Shown: positions 29,719 to 40,806, counted from the first letter of the stretch. The stretch is 64,000 nt of DNA from Photobacterium arenosum (GCF_014841115.1 NZ_JACYTP010000005.1:186001-250000); one strand, 5' to 3'. Program-made: numbers and translations. The notes: a model not told the origin generated them from the letters alone.

Positions 29719-30278
29719 TGACAACAGCAATGCAATCCACCCTGTACGGCCCGGTCCCGCAGCATCTTTTTCAGCAGGCAAAAAACATACGTCTGCTGAT
29801 CTGCGATGTTGATGGCGTGTTTTCCGATGGCCGTATTTACATGGGTAACAATGGCGAAGAACTGAAAACCTTCCATACCCGGGACGGCTATGGCATCAAA
29901 TCTCTGATGGCCGCCGGCGTCGACGTCGCCATCATCACAGGTCGCCGCTCGCAGATTGTTGAAAACCGCATGTCGGCACTGGGTATCCAGCATATCTATC
30001 AGGGCCAGGACAACAAACTGGCAGCCTATCTGGATATCGTTAATAAACTGGGTATTGCGGCTGAACATACGGCCTATATCGGCGATGACCTCATTGACTG
30101 GCCAGTGATGGCCGAAGTAGGGCTGTCCGTTTGCGTCGCCGATGGCCACCCGCTGCTGTCACAGCGTGCCGATCTGACCACCCACATCAAAGGCGGCTAT
30201 GGCGCGGTACGGGAAGTCTGCGATCTGATACTTGAGGCGCGCGGCGAATTGGATCAGCATAAGGGCCTGAGTATATGA
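29718..30278 (+). CDS. kdsC: 3-deoxy-D-manno-octulosonate 8-phosphate phosphatase
   Basis: HAD-family phosphatase that releases KDO from KDO-8-P. The nucleophile motif DVDGVFSDG is near 31-39, TGRRS near 75, and IGDDLIDWPVM near 119. The small cap-less 186-residue form is typical of the KdsC tetramer. It overlaps lptC by 4 bases. Confidence 0.96.
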   Translation: MTTAMQSTLYGPVPQHLFQQAKNIRLLICDVDGVFSDGRIYMGNNGEELKTFHTRDGYGIKSLMAAGVDVAIITGRRSQIVENRMSALGIQHIYQGQDNKLAAYLDIVNKLGIAAEHTAYIGDDLIDWPVMAEVGLSVCVADGHPLLSQRADLTTHIKGGYGAVREVCDLILEARGELDQHKGLSI

Positions 30279-30838
30279 CGTTAAACCGGCTATTCTGTGT
30301 GGTGCTGGCCATACTGTGTGCATGGACCGGTTACTACCTGCTGCAAAAGCACTGGCAGCAGGACACGCTGACCGCACCCGATAACGAAAAGCCGATCTTT
30401 ACCGGTACCGGGGTGAAAAATACCTCGTACAACGAAGCGGGTATTCGCAGCTACCGCATCGAATCAGACACGCTGGAGTATTACAACCTCAGTGGTAATA
30501 CCGAATTCCAGCAACCTGTGATTTGGGTATACAAAGAAGGTACAGAAAGTGAATGGCGCATCAGTGCAAATCACGCCACACTAGATAAAGAACACATTCT
30601 GCAGATGTCTGGTAATGTGCGGATCTTCAATCTGTTACCTGACTCCGCCATTAATGCGATAAAAACAGATACACTGCGATTAGATTTAATCAGCAAAGAT
30701 TTCGACACCCCCGATCCGGTCACTATTACCGGCAGTGCCTTTCAGAATGAAGGTATTGGGATGAAAGGGAACATGGAACGCAGTGTGGCGACCCTGATGA
30801 ATAATGTGAAAGGTAGATATGAAGCTTTGCAAAATTAG
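30275..30838 (+). CDS. lptC: LPS transport bitopic protein LptC
   Basis: Receives LPS from LptB2FG and passes it to LptA across the periplasm. An uncleaved N-terminal helix (about 5-22) anchors a beta-jellyroll domain (about 60-180). The segment SYNEAGIRSYRIESDTLEYYN matches the start of that domain. Length 187 is near the 191 of E. coli. Its last 20 bases overlap lptA. Confidence 0.94.
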   Translation: MTLNRLFCVVLAILCAWTGYYLLQKHWQQDTLTAPDNEKPIFTGTGVKNTSYNEAGIRSYRIESDTLEYYNLSGNTEFQQPVIWVYKEGTESEWRISANHATLDKEHILQMSGNVRIFNLLPDSAINAIKTDTLRLDLISKDFDTPDPVTITGSAFQNEGIGMKGNMERSVATLMNNVKGRYEALQN

Positions 30839-31319
30839 CGCCCTGCTGTGCCTGATAGTCAGCACCTCTGGCTGGGCATTAAGCAACGATACCGAGCAGC
30901 CGATATATATCAACTCGGACAGCCAGGAGTTGGACATCCAGAAAAATGTGGTGACCTTTACCGGCAACGTCTCGCTGCGTCAGGGCAGTATTGATATCCG
31001 GGCCGACAAAATCATTGTCACGCGCCAGACTCAGAATGGCGATCAGCAAACCATAGATGCCTATGGTTCTCCGGCCACGTTTTATCAGAAGATGGATGAC
31101 GGCAAACCGATCAACGGCTCTGCCATGCAAATGCGCTATGAAACGGCAAGCGAATTTCTCAAGATGACAGACAAAGCCGTGCTGATTCAGGAAGGCAGCG
31201 AAATTAAGGGCAAAACCATCAGTTACAAAATTGATGAGCAGAAGCTGGTGGCAACCAGTGGTGATCAACAGCGCGTGACCACCATACTGCAGCCGAACCA
31301 GATCAAACAAAAACAATAA
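30819..31319 (+). CDS. lptA: Periplasmic LPS bridge protein LptA
   Basis: Forms the periplasmic filament that carries LPS to LptDE. A signal peptide is cleaved near residue 21 (SGWA-LSND). The OstA-type beta-jellyroll is seen in INSDSQELDIQKNVVTFTGNVSLRQGS and in the repeats ending at about 155. Length is 166. It starts inside lptC and is followed by lptB after 12 bases. Confidence 0.95.
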   Translation: MKLCKISALLCLIVSTSGWALSNDTEQPIYINSDSQELDIQKNVVTFTGNVSLRQGSIDIRADKIIVTRQTQNGDQQTIDAYGSPATFYQKMDDGKPINGSAMQMRYETASEFLKMTDKAVLIQEGSEIKGKTISYKIDEQKLVATSGDQQRVTTILQPNQIKQKQ

Positions 31320-31331
31320 ATAAGAGAACGA

Positions 31332-32057
31332 ATGTCAAAGTTAACCGCAACCCATCTGGCGAAAAGCTATAACGGCCGCAAAGTCGTTTCCGATGTCAGC
31401 CTGGAAGTGGAATCTGGCAAGATTGTCGGTCTGCTTGGCCCGAACGGTGCCGGCAAAACCACGTCGTTTTATATGATTGTCGGTCTGGTCGCCCGTGATG
31501 AAGGCCAGATCACCATTGACGGCCACGACATCAGCCTGCAGCCGATGCATAACCGTGCCCGTATGGGGATTGGCTATCTGCCTCAGGAAGCGTCTATCTT
31601 CCGCAAGCTGAGTGTACATGACAACCTGATGGCGGTTTTGCAGACCCGCTCCGATCTGAGCAAAGCCGAACGCCAGGACAAGCTTGAGGAACTGCTGGAT
31701 GAGTTCCATATTCAGCATATTCGCAACAGTCAGGGCATGGCATTGTCAGGCGGTGAGCGGCGCCGGGTAGAGATAGCCCGCGCACTGGCGGCAAACCCTA
31801 AGTTTATTTTGCTGGATGAACCCTTTGCCGGGGTCGATCCCATTTCGGTGATCGACATTAAGAAGATCATCGAACACCTCAGAGATCGCGGTCTTGGCGT
31901 GTTAATCACAGACCACAATGTGCGGGAAACACTGGACGTTTGCGAGCACGCATATATCGTCAGCCAGGGACAGCTGATTGCTCACGGTACACCGTCTGAT
32001 GTTCTCAATGATGAACACGTGAAACGCGTCTATCTGGGAGACCAGTTCCGTCTATAG
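31332..32057 (+). CDS. lptB: LPS export ABC ATPase LptB
   Basis: ATPase of the LptB2FGC extractor. Walker [10 protein letters not shown] is near 37-45, signature [15 protein letters not shown] near 137, Walker [14 protein letters not shown] near 158, and the switch His is in [11 protein letters not shown]. Length 241 equals E. coli. It is the last gene before rpoN. Confidence 0.98.
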   Translation: MSKLTATHLAKSYNGRKVVSDVSLEVESGKIVGLLGPNGAGKTTSFYMIVGLVARDEGQITIDGHDISLQPMHNRARMGIGYLPQEASIFRKLSVHDNLMAVLQTRSDLSKAERQDKLEELLDEFHIQHIRNSQGMALSGGERRRVEIARALAANPKFILLDEPFAGVDPISVIDIKKIIEHLRDRGLGVLITDHNVRETLDVCEHAYIVSQGQLIAHGTPSDVLNDEHVKRVYLGDQFRL

Positions 32058-32099
32058 TTATAGATAAAAGGACACAACCGAGGTAAGCTGCCAAGGCTG

Positions 32100-32119
32100 G
32101 TCGAAGGTTTTGATTCGAC
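32100..32119 (+). repeat. Small hairpin in the lptB-rpoN gap
   Basis: GTCGAA, 8-base loop, TTCGAC, followed closely by GGTC-TAAA-GACC. No T-run follows, so it is not a clear terminator. It lies 60-80 bases before rpoN. Confidence 0.4.
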
Positions 32120-32178
32120 TGGTCTAAAGACCCCAAAACAAGCGATTCATACAATAATCACAAGGTGTCTGTACACGC

Positions 32179-33663
32179 ATGAAAACTTCGCTCCAGCTCA
32201 AGCTTGGCCAACAATTGGCAATGACGCCGCAACTGCAACAGGCCATTCGTCTGCTGCAACTTTCTACCCTGGATCTGCAACAGGAAATCCAGGAGGCCTT
32301 AGATGCCAACCCCCTGCTGGAGCTTGACGAAAGCCACCCGGATGGCGACACCCCGTCATCTGATGCTGAGGACGTTCACACCGACGGCAAAAACGATGCC
32401 GCAGAGCAATATGAGGACATCAGCAGCGATTCCTTCGATACCTCAGATGTCATTGAACAAAGGGAAATGCCGGCCGAGCTGCCCGTTGATACCACCTGGG
32501 ATGATGTCTACAGCGCCGGTACCGGCAGTGCCGGGATTGCACCGGATGACGACATGCCTGTCTATCAGGGCGAAACCACAGAAACCCTGCAGGATTACCT
32601 GATGTGGCAGCTGGAGCTGACACCGTTCAGCGACACCGACCGCGCGATTGCTTTTGCCATCATTGATGCCGTTGACGAGAAAGGCTATCTCACAAGCACC
32701 TGCGACGATATTCTGGAAAGCATGGGCGATGAAAACGTCGAACTCGATGAAGTCGAAGCCGTCCTCAAACGCGTCCAGCAATTTGATCCTCTGGGCGTGG
32801 CGTCACGCGATCTGCGCGAGTGCCTGCTGCTACAACTGGCCACTTACCCGGAAGATACGCCCTGGCTGAGTGAAGCGAAAATGGTGCTGATTGAGCACCT
32901 GGATTTACTGGGTAACCGCGACTATCGCCAGCTGATGCGCGACACTAAGCTCAAAGAAGATGAGCTAAAAAATGTCATGGCGCTGATTCACACGCTTGAG
33001 CCCCGTCCGGGCAACCGCGTGGTGGCCTCGGAAACCGAGTACGTCATTCCTGACGTTTCTGTGTTCAAAGATAAAGGCAAATGGGTGGTGACTATCAACC
33101 CGGACAGTGTGCCGCGCCTTCGCGTCAACGAACAATACGCCGCGATGAGCAAACAAACGCGCAACAGTGCCGACAGCCAGTTTATCCGTAGCCACCTTCA
33201 GGATGCTAAATGGCTGATCAAGAGCCTGGAGAGCCGCAATGATACCCTGCTGAAAGTGGCCCGCTGCATTGTTGAACATCAGCAAGATTTTTTTGAATAC
33301 GGTGAGGAAGCCATGAAGCCTATGGTCCTCAACGATATTGCCCTGGCCGTTGAAATGCACGAATCAACGATCTCCCGGGTGACCACCCAGAAGTTTATGC
33401 ACACCCCACGCGGTATTTTTGAGTTGAAGTACTTCTTCTCAAGCCATGTCAGTACGGATAACGGCGGAGAATGCTCCTCCACGGCTATTCGCGCGCTGGT
33501 GAAGAAATTGGTTGCGGCCGAAAATCAGGCCAAACCCTTGAGTGATAGCAAAATTGCGACATTACTGGCGGATCAAGGCATCATGGTGGCTAGACGCACA
33601 ATAGCCAAATACCGTGAATCGCTGGGTATCCCGCCGTCAAGCCAAAGAAAGCGCCTGCTCTGA
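32179..33663 (+). CDS. rpoN: RNA polymerase sigma-54 factor
   Basis: Sigma factor for -24/-12 promoters; in vibrios it controls flagella, nitrogen use and quorum-sensing RNAs. The Gln/Leu-rich activator-interacting region fills residues 1-50, an acidic linker runs to about 120, the core-binding domain follows, then the helix-turn-helix near 365-385. The RpoN box is visible as [15 protein letters not shown] near 474-488. Length is 494. Downstream hpf, ptsN, rapZ and npr form the usual rpoN cluster. Confidence 0.98.
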   Translation: MKTSLQLKLGQQLAMTPQLQQAIRLLQLSTLDLQQEIQEALDANPLLELDESHPDGDTPSSDAEDVHTDGKNDAAEQYEDISSDSFDTSDVIEQREMPAELPVDTTWDDVYSAGTGSAGIAPDDDMPVYQGETTETLQDYLMWQLELTPFSDTDRAIAFAIIDAVDEKGYLTSTCDDILESMGDENVELDEVEAVLKRVQQFDPLGVASRDLRECLLLQLATYPEDTPWLSEAKMVLIEHLDLLGNRDYRQLMRDTKLKEDELKNVMALIHTLEPRPGNRVVASETEYVIPDVSVFKDKGKWVVTINPDSVPRLRVNEQYAAMSKQTRNSADSQFIRSHLQDAKWLIKSLESRNDTLLKVARCIVEHQQDFFEYGEEAMKPMVLNDIALAVEMHESTISRVTTQKFMHTPRGIFELKYFFSSHVSTDNGGECSSTAIRALVKKLVAAENQAKPLSDSKIATLLADQGIMVARRTIAKYRESLGIPPSSQRKRLL

Positions 33664-33691
33664 TTGCCGGCGATTAAGGAGGAAGATGTCT

Positions 33692-33979
33692 ATGCAAATT
33701 AATCTCACTGGTCACCACATTGAAATTACCCCAGCCCTGCGTGAGTATGTGACAACAAAGTTCGATAAGCTGGAACGCTTTTTCGACAAAATTAATAACG
33801 TGCATGTTGTTCTGAATGTAGAAAAAATGCAGCAGATTGCCGAGGCAACACTGCACATTAACGCTGGAGAAATCCACGCGAAAGCAGATTCTGAAAATAT
33901 GTATGCGGCAATTGATCAATTAACTGATAAACTGGTCCGTCAACTGAACAAACATAAAGACAAACTCAATAGTCATTAA
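33692..33979 (+). CDS. hpf: Ribosome hibernation promoting factor, short form
   Basis: Binds the 30S decoding region and, with RMF, promotes 100S ribosome dimers in stationary phase. I chose the ATG at 33692: a strong AAGGAGG lies 9 bases upstream, while the ATG two codons earlier would be only 3 bases away. The product is 95 residues, equal to E. coli HPF, and begins MQINLTGHHIEITPALREYV. It lacks the C-terminal extension of long-form HPF. Confidence 0.95.
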   Translation: MQINLTGHHIEITPALREYVTTKFDKLERFFDKINNVHVVLNVEKMQQIAEATLHINAGEIHAKADSENMYAAIDQLTDKLVRQLNKHKDKLNSH

Positions 33980-33980
33980 C

Positions 33981-34433
33981 ATGCAACTGAGTCGAGTATT
34001 AAGCCTGGACTGCACCAAGAGTGCAGTCCACTGCTCCAGTAAAAAACGTGCGCTGGAAATCATCAGCGAAATTGCTGGCCAACATTTAAACCAGAACCCT
34101 CAACCACTGTTTGAGTGTATGCTCAACCGTGAAAAAATGGGGAGTACAGGTATTGGTAATGGTATTGCCATTCCTCATGGTCGTGTCACCGACAGCGAAC
34201 AAGCGATTGCGGTGCTGATCCAGTGTCAGCAACCTATCCAGTTCGATGCGATTGACAATCAACCCGTCGATCTGCTTTTTGCGCTTCTGGTGCCCGATGC
34301 CCAGTGCAAAGAACACCTGAAGACGCTGTCCGGCATGGCAGAAAAACTCAGCGATAAAGCGGTTCTCAAGCAGCTCAGAGCTGCCAAAAGCGATGAAGAG
34401 CTTTACCAGATCATGACCTCAGAGCCGTCATAA
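33981..34433 (+). CDS. ptsN: Nitrogen PTS regulatory protein EIIA-Ntr
   Basis: Phosphoacceptor of the nitrogen phosphotransferase chain that regulates potassium uptake and metabolism. The phosphorylated His is H66 in [10 protein letters not shown]. The length of 150 is slightly shorter than E. coli (163). It starts 1 base after the hpf stop and precedes rapZ by 22 bases. Confidence 0.96.
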   Translation: MQLSRVLSLDCTKSAVHCSSKKRALEIISEIAGQHLNQNPQPLFECMLNREKMGSTGIGNGIAIPHGRVTDSEQAIAVLIQCQQPIQFDAIDNQPVDLLFALLVPDAQCKEHLKTLSGMAEKLSDKAVLKQLRAAKSDEELYQIMTSEPS

Positions 34434-34455
34434 CAGCCATCAGGAAGGGTTTGTC

Positions 34456-35319
34456 ATGAAATTGATGATAGTCAGCGGCCGCTCAGGCTCAGGTAAATCA
34501 GTGGCGCTCAGGGTACTGGAAGATCTCGGCTATTACTGTGTCGATAATCTACCGGTACATCTGCTTTCTGATCTTATCCAAACCCTGGATCCTCATACCC
34601 AGAAAGTGGCGGTCAGTGTTGATGTCCGTAACATGCCGGCCGATCATGACATTACCAGCTCAGCCCTCGAAGCCGTCCGTCAGCAGGCTGATGTCAACCT
34701 TCTGTTTCTTGATGCCGATGACAACACCCTGGTCAAACGCTACAGCGAAACCCGGCGATTGCATCCGCTCTCACGGCAGAATATGAGCCTGGAAGAAGCA
34801 ATTCAGGCCGAAAGCGCCTGGCTGGCAAATCTGAAAGAAGCCGCCGATCTGGTACTGGACACCACTCAGCTGTCTATCCATGATCTCAGTGAAACCGTGC
34901 GTGCACGAGTGCTGGGACGCCAAGCCCGCGAACTGGTAATGGTGTTCGAGTCCTTTGGCTTCAAACATGGCTTGCCGACCGATGCGGATTACGTTTTTGA
35001 TGTCCGTTTCTTACCCAACCCCCACTGGGTACCTGAGCTTAAACCACAAACCGGTCTTGACACTGAAGTGCAGGACTACCTGGCGAGCCACCATGAAGTC
35101 AGCCAACTGATTTACCAGATCCGGCACTTTCTTGAAAGCTGGCTGCCTTTGCTTGAAAAAAACAACCGCAGTTACGTCACTGTTGCTATCGGCTGTACCG
35201 GCGGTCAGCACCGCTCTGTGTACGTTGCCCAGCAACTGGCTGATTATTTCCGCCAGCGGGGACAACAGGTTCAGATTCGTCACCGCACCCTGGAAAAACA
35301 AGGTCACCTGAAGCATTGA
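34456..35319 (+). CDS. rapZ: RNase adapter protein RapZ
   Basis: In E. coli RapZ binds the sRNA GlmZ and presents it to RNase E, tuning GlmS and thus cell-wall precursor supply. Walker A GRSGSGKS is at 8-15. The C-terminal half holds [20 protein letters not shown] (about 242-261), the RNA- and metabolite-binding segment of the family. Length is 287. It overlaps the possible upstream TTG of npr by 4 bases. Confidence 0.96.
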   Translation: MKLMIVSGRSGSGKSVALRVLEDLGYYCVDNLPVHLLSDLIQTLDPHTQKVAVSVDVRNMPADHDITSSALEAVRQQADVNLLFLDADDNTLVKRYSETRRLHPLSRQNMSLEEAIQAESAWLANLKEAADLVLDTTQLSIHDLSETVRARVLGRQARELVMVFESFGFKHGLPTDADYVFDVRFLPNPHWVPELKPQTGLDTEVQDYLASHHEVSQLIYQIRHFLESWLPLLEKNNRSYVTVAIGCTGGQHRSVYVAQQLADYFRQRGQQVQIRHRTLEKQGHLKH

Positions 35320-35321
35320 GC

Positions 35322-35597
35322 ATGAATACTGTCAGTCGAGAATTATTCATTAAAAACCGCCTTGGTCTGCATGCCAGGGCAGCAATTAAACTGGTCGAAC
35401 TGGCACAGAGTTTTGACGCTATTATCACTGTCACCAACCAAGACAAGTCCGCAACCGCCGACAGTGTGATGGGATTATTGATGCTGGAGTCTGCACAAGG
35501 CCAGAAGATCATCGTCAGCGCCGAAGGGGGCGACGCCAGCGTCGCACTGGAAGCGGTCGCCTCGCTGATCGAAAACGGTTTTGATGAAGACAACTGA
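35322..35597 (+). CDS. npr: Nitrogen PTS phosphocarrier NPr
   Basis: HPr-like protein that passes phosphate from EI-Ntr to EIIA-Ntr. The active His is H17 in [10 protein letters not shown]; the partner segment [18 protein letters not shown] is also present. The ATG at 35322 gives 91 residues; an in-frame TTG two codons upstream overlaps rapZ and is less likely. Last gene of the rpoN cluster. I see no clear terminator after it. Confidence 0.95.
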   Translation: MNTVSRELFIKNRLGLHARAAIKLVELAQSFDAIITVTNQDKSATADSVMGLLMLESAQGQKIIVSAEGGDASVALEAVASLIENGFDEDN

Positions 35598-35878
35598 TAC
35601 CCGCCCGGGTGCTCAATCGTCAGCCTGCTGAAAGGATCTGCCCCTATCTTGCCTGTATCCGTCCCGATCAACGACAAAACACCCGGCAACCGACGATAAA
35701 TCACCGTTTTTGTACCTCAGCCTCCCTTTCTTACAGCCAAGTGAAATCTTAGCAAGATCTCAGATCCAGTGAGACAAAGACCGCGCTATTACGTTAATAT
35801 TCAGCTTATTGCGCCATTTCCCGGCTGCCGCTGTCGCAACAGAGCTGGGTGTATTCACGAAGCAAGGTAGTTCTCTCT

Positions 35879-37237
35879 ATGGCGGACATTTTCGAGCAAG
35901 ATCAAACCCACCAGACACTGCAGCAGGTTAACCAGGCCCTGGATCGAGGGATGTTCGTTCACGTCCGGCGAATGTTGCAGGATATGGAGCCTGAGGATAT
36001 CGCCCACCTGCTTGAAGCCTGCCCGCCGAAAGAGCGCCAGGTGCTGTGGCAACTGACCGATCCTGAGGAGCAGGGTGAGATCCTCGACGAACTGTCTGAA
36101 GATGTAAAAGACGGTATCGTGGCCATGATGGCGCCGGAAAAACTGGCGGCCGTCACTGAAGGCATGGAAAGTGATGACGTGGCTTACGTGCTGCGCAGCC
36201 TGCCTGACAGCCGTTTCCGTGAAGTACTGGCACAAATGGATGCCGCTGATCGCCATCGCGTCGAGCTGGCGATGGCTTATCCGGAGGAAAGCGCTGGCGG
36301 TATCATGAGTACCGACTTCGTGACCATCCGCGGCGATGTCACCGCCGATGTGGTCCTGCGCTATCTGCGCATGCGGGGCGAGCTTCCTGAAGCCACAGAT
36401 ACGCTCTATGTGGTTGACGAGCACAATGTACTGATTGGCCACCTTTCGCTGGCCACGCTGATCACCACTCAGCCTGACGTACAAATTCATGAGGTGATGG
36501 ACGATCCGGATGAAGCCATCAATGTCGAGATGGACGACAGTGAAGTGGCCAATCTGTTTGAGCGCCGTAACTGGCTCTCGGCGCCTGTGGTCGATGCCGG
36601 CAACCAGCTGGTTGGCCGGATCACCATTGATGATGTGGTCGATATAATCCGGGAAGATGCCGAACACTCCATGATGAGTATGGCCGGTATGGACGACGAT
36701 GAAGACACCTTTGCGCCTGTCATGAAATCCGCCCGCCGGCGCAGCATCTGGCTGGGTGTGAATGTCCTGGCCGCGCTGGCCGCCGCCTCTGTCTCCAACA
36801 TGTTTGAAGACACGCTCGATAAAATGGCCGCCATCGCCGTTCTGATGACGATAGTGCCCTCCATGGGCGGGGTTGCCGGCAACCAGACTGTGGCACTGGT
36901 GATTCGCGGTCTGGCGGTCGGTCATATCGGCGATTCCAACACCCGCTGGCTGCTCAGCAAAGAAGCCCGGGTAGGCTTAATAAATGGCCTCTTGTGGGCC
37001 GGGATCATTGGTGGCGTGGTGGTTCTGTGGAAAGGCAACCTGATGCTCGGCGCGATTATCGCCGGTGCTATGCTGACCAACCTGCTGATCGCCGGTATCG
37101 CGGGGGTCGGGGTGCCTATTATTTTGAAGAAACTCAATGTCGACCCGGCGCTCGCGGGCGGCATGGCGTTAACGACCATTACCGATATCATCGGCCTGTC
37201 TGTGTTTCTCGGCTTGGCGACTGTATTTCTCACCTGA
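35879..37237 (+). CDS. mgtE: Magnesium transporter MgtE
   Basis: Mg2+-gated channel/transporter. The cytoplasmic N domain (about 20-130) is a superhelix, two CBS domains follow (about 137-255), then five membrane helices (about 290-450) ending in the pore-lining ALAGGMALTTITDIIGLSVFLG. The ATG at 35879 gives 452 residues; a GTG 30 bases upstream would add 10 residues. The 280-base leader shows no magnesium riboswitch that I can recognise. A bidirectional terminator follows. Confidence 0.95.
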   Translation: MADIFEQDQTHQTLQQVNQALDRGMFVHVRRMLQDMEPEDIAHLLEACPPKERQVLWQLTDPEEQGEILDELSEDVKDGIVAMMAPEKLAAVTEGMESDDVAYVLRSLPDSRFREVLAQMDAADRHRVELAMAYPEESAGGIMSTDFVTIRGDVTADVVLRYLRMRGELPEATDTLYVVDEHNVLIGHLSLATLITTQPDVQIHEVMDDPDEAINVEMDDSEVANLFERRNWLSAPVVDAGNQLVGRITIDDVVDIIREDAEHSMMSMAGMDDDEDTFAPVMKSARRRSIWLGVNVLAALAAASVSNMFEDTLDKMAAIAVLMTIVPSMGGVAGNQTVALVIRGLAVGHIGDSNTRWLLSKEARVGLINGLLWAGIIGGVVVLWKGNLMLGAIIAGAMLTNLLIAGIAGVGVPIILKKLNVDPALAGGMALTTITDIIGLSVFLGLATVFLT

Positions 37238-37250
37238 TGAGGCACAAACA

Positions 37251-37281
37251 AAAAAGGTCTGGCACGAGCCAGACCTTTTCT
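37251..37281. terminator. Bidirectional terminator between mgtE and pmbA
   Basis: AAAAGGTCTGGC (37252-37263), loop ACGA, GCCAGACCTTTT (37268-37279), with A and T tracts on both sides. Confidence 0.93.
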
Positions 37282-37300
37282 TATTACTCAGAGCCTGCGA

Positions 37301-38650
37301 TTACTCACCGGCAATTTTCATCGATTCCAGCAGCATGGAGCCGGTCTGAATCTGGCTGCGGGTTTCAGTGTCTGTCCCGATAGCCACTATGTTTGCCATC
37401 ATGTCTTTCAGATTTCCGGCAATGGTTACCTCACTGACCGGGTATTGGATCACGCCATTTTCAACCCAGAAACCGGCAGCACCGCGGGAGTAATCACCGG
37501 TCACGATATTCACGCCCTGCCCCATCAGCTCTGTGACCAGGAACCCGGTACCCAGTTTGCGCAGCATGGCATTGAAATCTTCACCGGTACTGGATACCTG
37601 CCAGTTGTGGATACCACCGGCATGGCCGGTTGGTTGACGCCCCAGCTTACGGGCAGCATAACTGGTCATCAGATAGGTTTTCAGTACCCCGTCCTGAATG
37701 ATTTCCCTGTCATGGGTTGCCAGACCTTCGCTGTCAAATGGTGTACTGGCCAGGCCGCGCAGCAGGTGCGGACGCTCGCTGATGTTAAGCCAGGACGGAA
37801 AGATCTGCTCATCAAGCATATCCAGCAGGAAAGTCGACTTACGGTATAAATTCGACCCGCTGATCCCCATCACCAGATGGCCGAACAGGCCGGTCGCAAC
37901 ATCAGAGGCAAACATCACAGGAGCCTGACGGGTAGATAGCTTCTGCGGGTCAATCCGGCTGACAGTCCGTTCTGCCGCCAGCTGACCGACTTTCTCAGGC
38001 GTCCACAAGTCGCTGGTACGCCGGGCCAGGGTATAACTGTAGTCGCGCTCCATGTCGCCATTCTTGCCCTCGGCAATCACGCAACAGCTGATACTGTGGC
38101 GACTACTCGGGTAGCTGGCCAGCATACCGTGCGTATTACCATATACCCGGATACCATAGTGACTGTCGTAGCTGGCACCGTCACTCTGCTTGATACGGCT
38201 GTCAGCATCCAGCGCAGCCTGCTCGGCGGCAATCGCGATAGAAGCGGCATGATCCGGCTCAGGTTCATCCGGGTAGAAAAGATCCAGATCCGGGATGTTT
38301 TTGGCCATCAGCTCAGCCGGTCCCGGCCCACCGTAGGGATCTTCCGAGGTATGGCGTGCGATTTCCAGCGCCGCTGCCACGGTTTGTGCAATCGCCGCTT
38401 CACTCAAATCTGAAGTTGACGCACTGCCCTTGCGCTGGCCGCGGTAGACGGTAATCCCCATCGCACCATCGCTGTTAAATTCGACATTCTCAACCTCACA
38501 CAAGTGGGTAGAGACACTGATCCCTGTGGATTTATTAATCGCCACTTCGGCAGCATCAGCCTGCTGGCCGGCAAGCTCAAGAGCACGGGCGACCGCCTGT
38601 TCCAGCTCGCTACGCTGCTGGGCGACTTGTTGTTTCACATCCATAGTCAT
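37301..38650 (-). CDS. pmbA: Metalloprotease-family subunit TldE/PmbA
   Basis: Partner of TldD in the TldD/TldE protease that processes small peptides such as microcin precursors and degrades CcdA in E. coli. The 449 residues match PmbA; no HExxxH is present, as expected because the zinc site is in TldD. The gene is divergent from darP; tldD lies 0.7 kb past the far end of darP. A second Met at residue 3 could be the start. Confidence 0.95.
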   Translation of the reverse strand: MTMDVKQQVAQQRSELEQAVARALELAGQQADAAEVAINKSTGISVSTHLCEVENVEFNSDGAMGITVYRGQRKGSASTSDLSEAAIAQTVAAALEIARHTSEDPYGGPGPAELMAKNIPDLDLFYPDEPEPDHAASIAIAAEQAALDADSRIKQSDGASYDSHYGIRVYGNTHGMLASYPSSRHSISCCVIAEGKNGDMERDYSYTLARRTSDLWTPEKVGQLAAERTVSRIDPQKLSTRQAPVMFASDVATGLFGHLVMGISGSNLYRKSTFLLDMLDEQIFPSWLNISERPHLLRGLASTPFDSEGLATHDREIIQDGVLKTYLMTSYAARKLGRQPTGHAGGIHNWQVSSTGEDFNAMLRKLGTGFLVTELMGQGVNIVTGDYSRGAAGFWVENGVIQYPVSEVTIAGNLKDMMANIVAIGTDTETRSQIQTGSMLLESMKIAGE

Positions 38651-38761
38651 ACTTTATTTACACGGTTTCCCCTAAGGATAACACTCAAGGCAATTAAAAT
38701 GCGCCCAAATTCAACTTGAAACTGATAAAATAGAGACATTGAAGTCTGTCATGAGCCTGAT

Positions 38762-39286
38762 ATGAGCCGTAAAAATAAAAAAGCCCCATGGGAAGAGGAA
38801 GAAGAAATCATCTGGGTGAGTAAATCCGAGATGAAACGTGACATGGAAGCCCTGCAAAAGCTGGGCGAAGAGCTGGTCAAGCTCAAACCCGGTGCATTAG
38901 CGAAAATCCCGCTGAGCGACGAGCTTCGTATGGCAATCAAAGACGCCCAGCGATTTAAGCAGGAAGCTTACCGCCGCCAGCTGCAGTTTATCGGTAAACA
39001 GATGCGCAACATTGAGCTAGAACCGATTCAGGCTGCACTGGACAAGCTGAATAATAAACATGCCCAGGTAACGGCTCAGCTGCACAAGCTGGAGTCTTTA
39101 CGTGACCGCATGATTGATGACGGCGATAGCGTGATCAATGAAGTGATGGAGGCCCATCCGGATGCTGACCGCCAGCAACTGCGTCAGCTGGTGCGCATGG
39201 CCGTTAAAGAAAAAGCCGCCAACAAGCCGGCCAAAGCCTACCGCGAAATCTTTCAGGTACTGAAAGCGCTCTACATCAAAGACTGA
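38762..39286 (+). CDS. darP: Dual-action ribosomal maturation protein DarP
   Basis: DarP (YjgA, DUF615) assists late 50S subunit assembly. The 174 residues are highly charged and helical. Conserved pieces include [21 protein letters not shown] and RREIFQ-like YREIFQVLK near the C-terminus. It is flanked by pmbA and tldD, both on the opposite strand, and ends with a strong terminator. Confidence 0.94.
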   Translation: MSRKNKKAPWEEEEEIIWVSKSEMKRDMEALQKLGEELVKLKPGALAKIPLSDELRMAIKDAQRFKQEAYRRQLQFIGKQMRNIELEPIQAALDKLNNKHAQVTAQLHKLESLRDRMIDDGDSVINEVMEAHPDADRQQLRQLVRMAVKEKAANKPAKAYREIFQVLKALYIKD

Positions 39287-39302
39287 TCAGCGCTCAATGA
39301 TC

Positions 39303-39330
39303 AAAAATGCCAGCAAACGCTGGCATTTTT
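39303..39330. terminator. Bidirectional terminator between darP and tldD
   Basis: AAAAATGCCAGC (39303-39314), loop AAAC, GCTGGCATTTTT (39319-39330), a perfect 12-bp stem with A/T flanks. Confidence 0.95.
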
Positions 39331-39356
39331 ATTGGCCTCAGTCAGCACAGATGCAC

Positions 39357-40802
39357 TTACTGAGTGCCGCCGACTGTCATCGACGCCAGCTTCAGGGTTG
39401 GCTGCCCGACACCAACAGGTACGCTTTGCCCAGCTTTGCCGCAGACGCCCACCCCACGGTCAAGTTCCAGATCGTTACCCACCATAGAGACTTTCTGCAT
39501 CGCTTCAATGCCGCTGCCGATTAAAGTCGCACCTTTAATCGGACGGGTAATTTTACCCTTTTCGATCAGGTAAGCTTCCGACGCTGAGAACACAAATTTA
39601 CCGGACGTAATGTCGACCTGACCGCCGCCAAAATTCGGGGCGTAGATCCCGTTCTCAACACTGGCGATGATCTCTTCCGGCGTATGTTCGCCCGGCAGCA
39701 TGTAAGTATTGGTCATACGGGGCATAGGCAGGTGCGCATAAGACTCACGACGGCCATTACCGGTTGGCGCTACACCCATCAGGCGGGCATTGAGCTTATC
39801 TTGCATGTAGCCTTTGAGCTTGCCGCCTTCCACCAGCACATTGTACTGGCCCTGGGTGCCTTCATCATCAATGCTCAGCGAGCCGCGCCGATCTGCCAGA
39901 GTACCGTCATCCACTATGGTACACAGGCTTGAGGTCACCTGCTGCCCCATCTGGCCCGAGAACATAGAAGATCCCTTGCGGTTGAAATCGCCTTCCAGAC
40001 CATGACCAACGGCTTCATGCAGCAAGACGCCCGGCCAGCCTGCACCGAGTACCACTGGCATAGTACCGGCAGGAGCCGGATCGGCATCTATGTTGACCAG
40101 TGCCTGGCGCAAGGCTTCGTCAGCATATTGCAAGGCGACTGACTTGCCGTCGTTTTCAGTCATAAAGTACTGATAACCGAACCGGCCACCGCCGCCCGCA
40201 CTGCCGCTTTCGCGTTTGCCGTTCTTCTCGATCAGCACGCTGACAGAAAAACGCACCAAGGGACGAATATCTGCCGCATAGGTGCCGTCTATCGCGGCGA
40301 CCAGCACCTGCTCATAGACACCGTTAATACTGACAGAGACTTCTTTCACCAGGGGCTCTTTGGCACGGATATAGGCATCCACTTCCTGCAGCAGGGCAAT
40401 TTTTTCCTGGCGCTCCAGGCTCTCCAGCGGATTGACCCCGGCATAAACCGGCTTTACCGGCGATGAGGCAAAGGCCTGTACCTTACCAGAGCCGCCACTG
40501 CGGGCAATACCGCGCGCCGCTTTGGCACTCTGAGTCAGTGCCAGCTTACTGATTTGATCTGAGTAGGCAAAACCGGTTTTCTCACCGGATACCGCACGAA
40601 CGCCCACACCACGGTCGATATTAAAGGAGCCGTCTTTGATGATACTGTCTTCCAGTACCAGTGATTCGTGCCAGCTGGACTGAAAATAAATATCGCCATA
40701 ATCTACGTCCCGGGCGGCCATCAGCCCCAGAATCTGGCTGAGATCGTCACGCTCAAGCCCGGATTGGGCCAGCATGGTCTGTTCTACGGTTTCCAGCATC
40801 AT
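39357..40802 (-). CDS. tldD: Zinc metalloprotease subunit TldD
   Basis: Catalytic subunit of the TldD/TldE heterodimeric protease. The zinc motif HEAVGH is at 262-267, in [22 protein letters not shown]. Length 481 equals E. coli TldD. It follows the nitrilase-family gene by 4 bases and lies in the yhdP-nit-tldD part of the mre-rng strand, as in E. coli. Confidence 0.96.
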   Translation of the reverse strand: MMLETVEQTMLAQSGLERDDLSQILGLMAARDVDYGDIYFQSSWHESLVLEDSIIKDGSFNIDRGVGVRAVSGEKTGFAYSDQISKLALTQSAKAARGIARSGGSGKVQAFASSPVKPVYAGVNPLESLERQEKIALLQEVDAYIRAKEPLVKEVSVSINGVYEQVLVAAIDGTYAADIRPLVRFSVSVLIEKNGKRESGSAGGGGRFGYQYFMTENDGKSVALQYADEALRQALVNIDADPAPAGTMPVVLGAGWPGVLLHEAVGHGLEGDFNRKGSSMFSGQMGQQVTSSLCTIVDDGTLADRRGSLSIDDEGTQGQYNVLVEGGKLKGYMQDKLNARLMGVAPTGNGRRESYAHLPMPRMTNTYMLPGEHTPEEIIASVENGIYAPNFGGGQVDITSGKFVFSASEAYLIEKGKITRPIKGATLIGSGIEAMQKVSMVGNDLELDRGVGVCGKAGQSVPVGVGQPTLKLASMTVGGTQ

Positions 40803-40806
40803 TGCC

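Noticed and set aside
35598..35878. Possible magnesium riboswitch in the 280-base leader of mgtE
   Set aside because: I find no M-box-like conserved segments and no terminator hairpin with a U-run; the ACCCGCCCGGGT at 35599-35610 is too small to be one.
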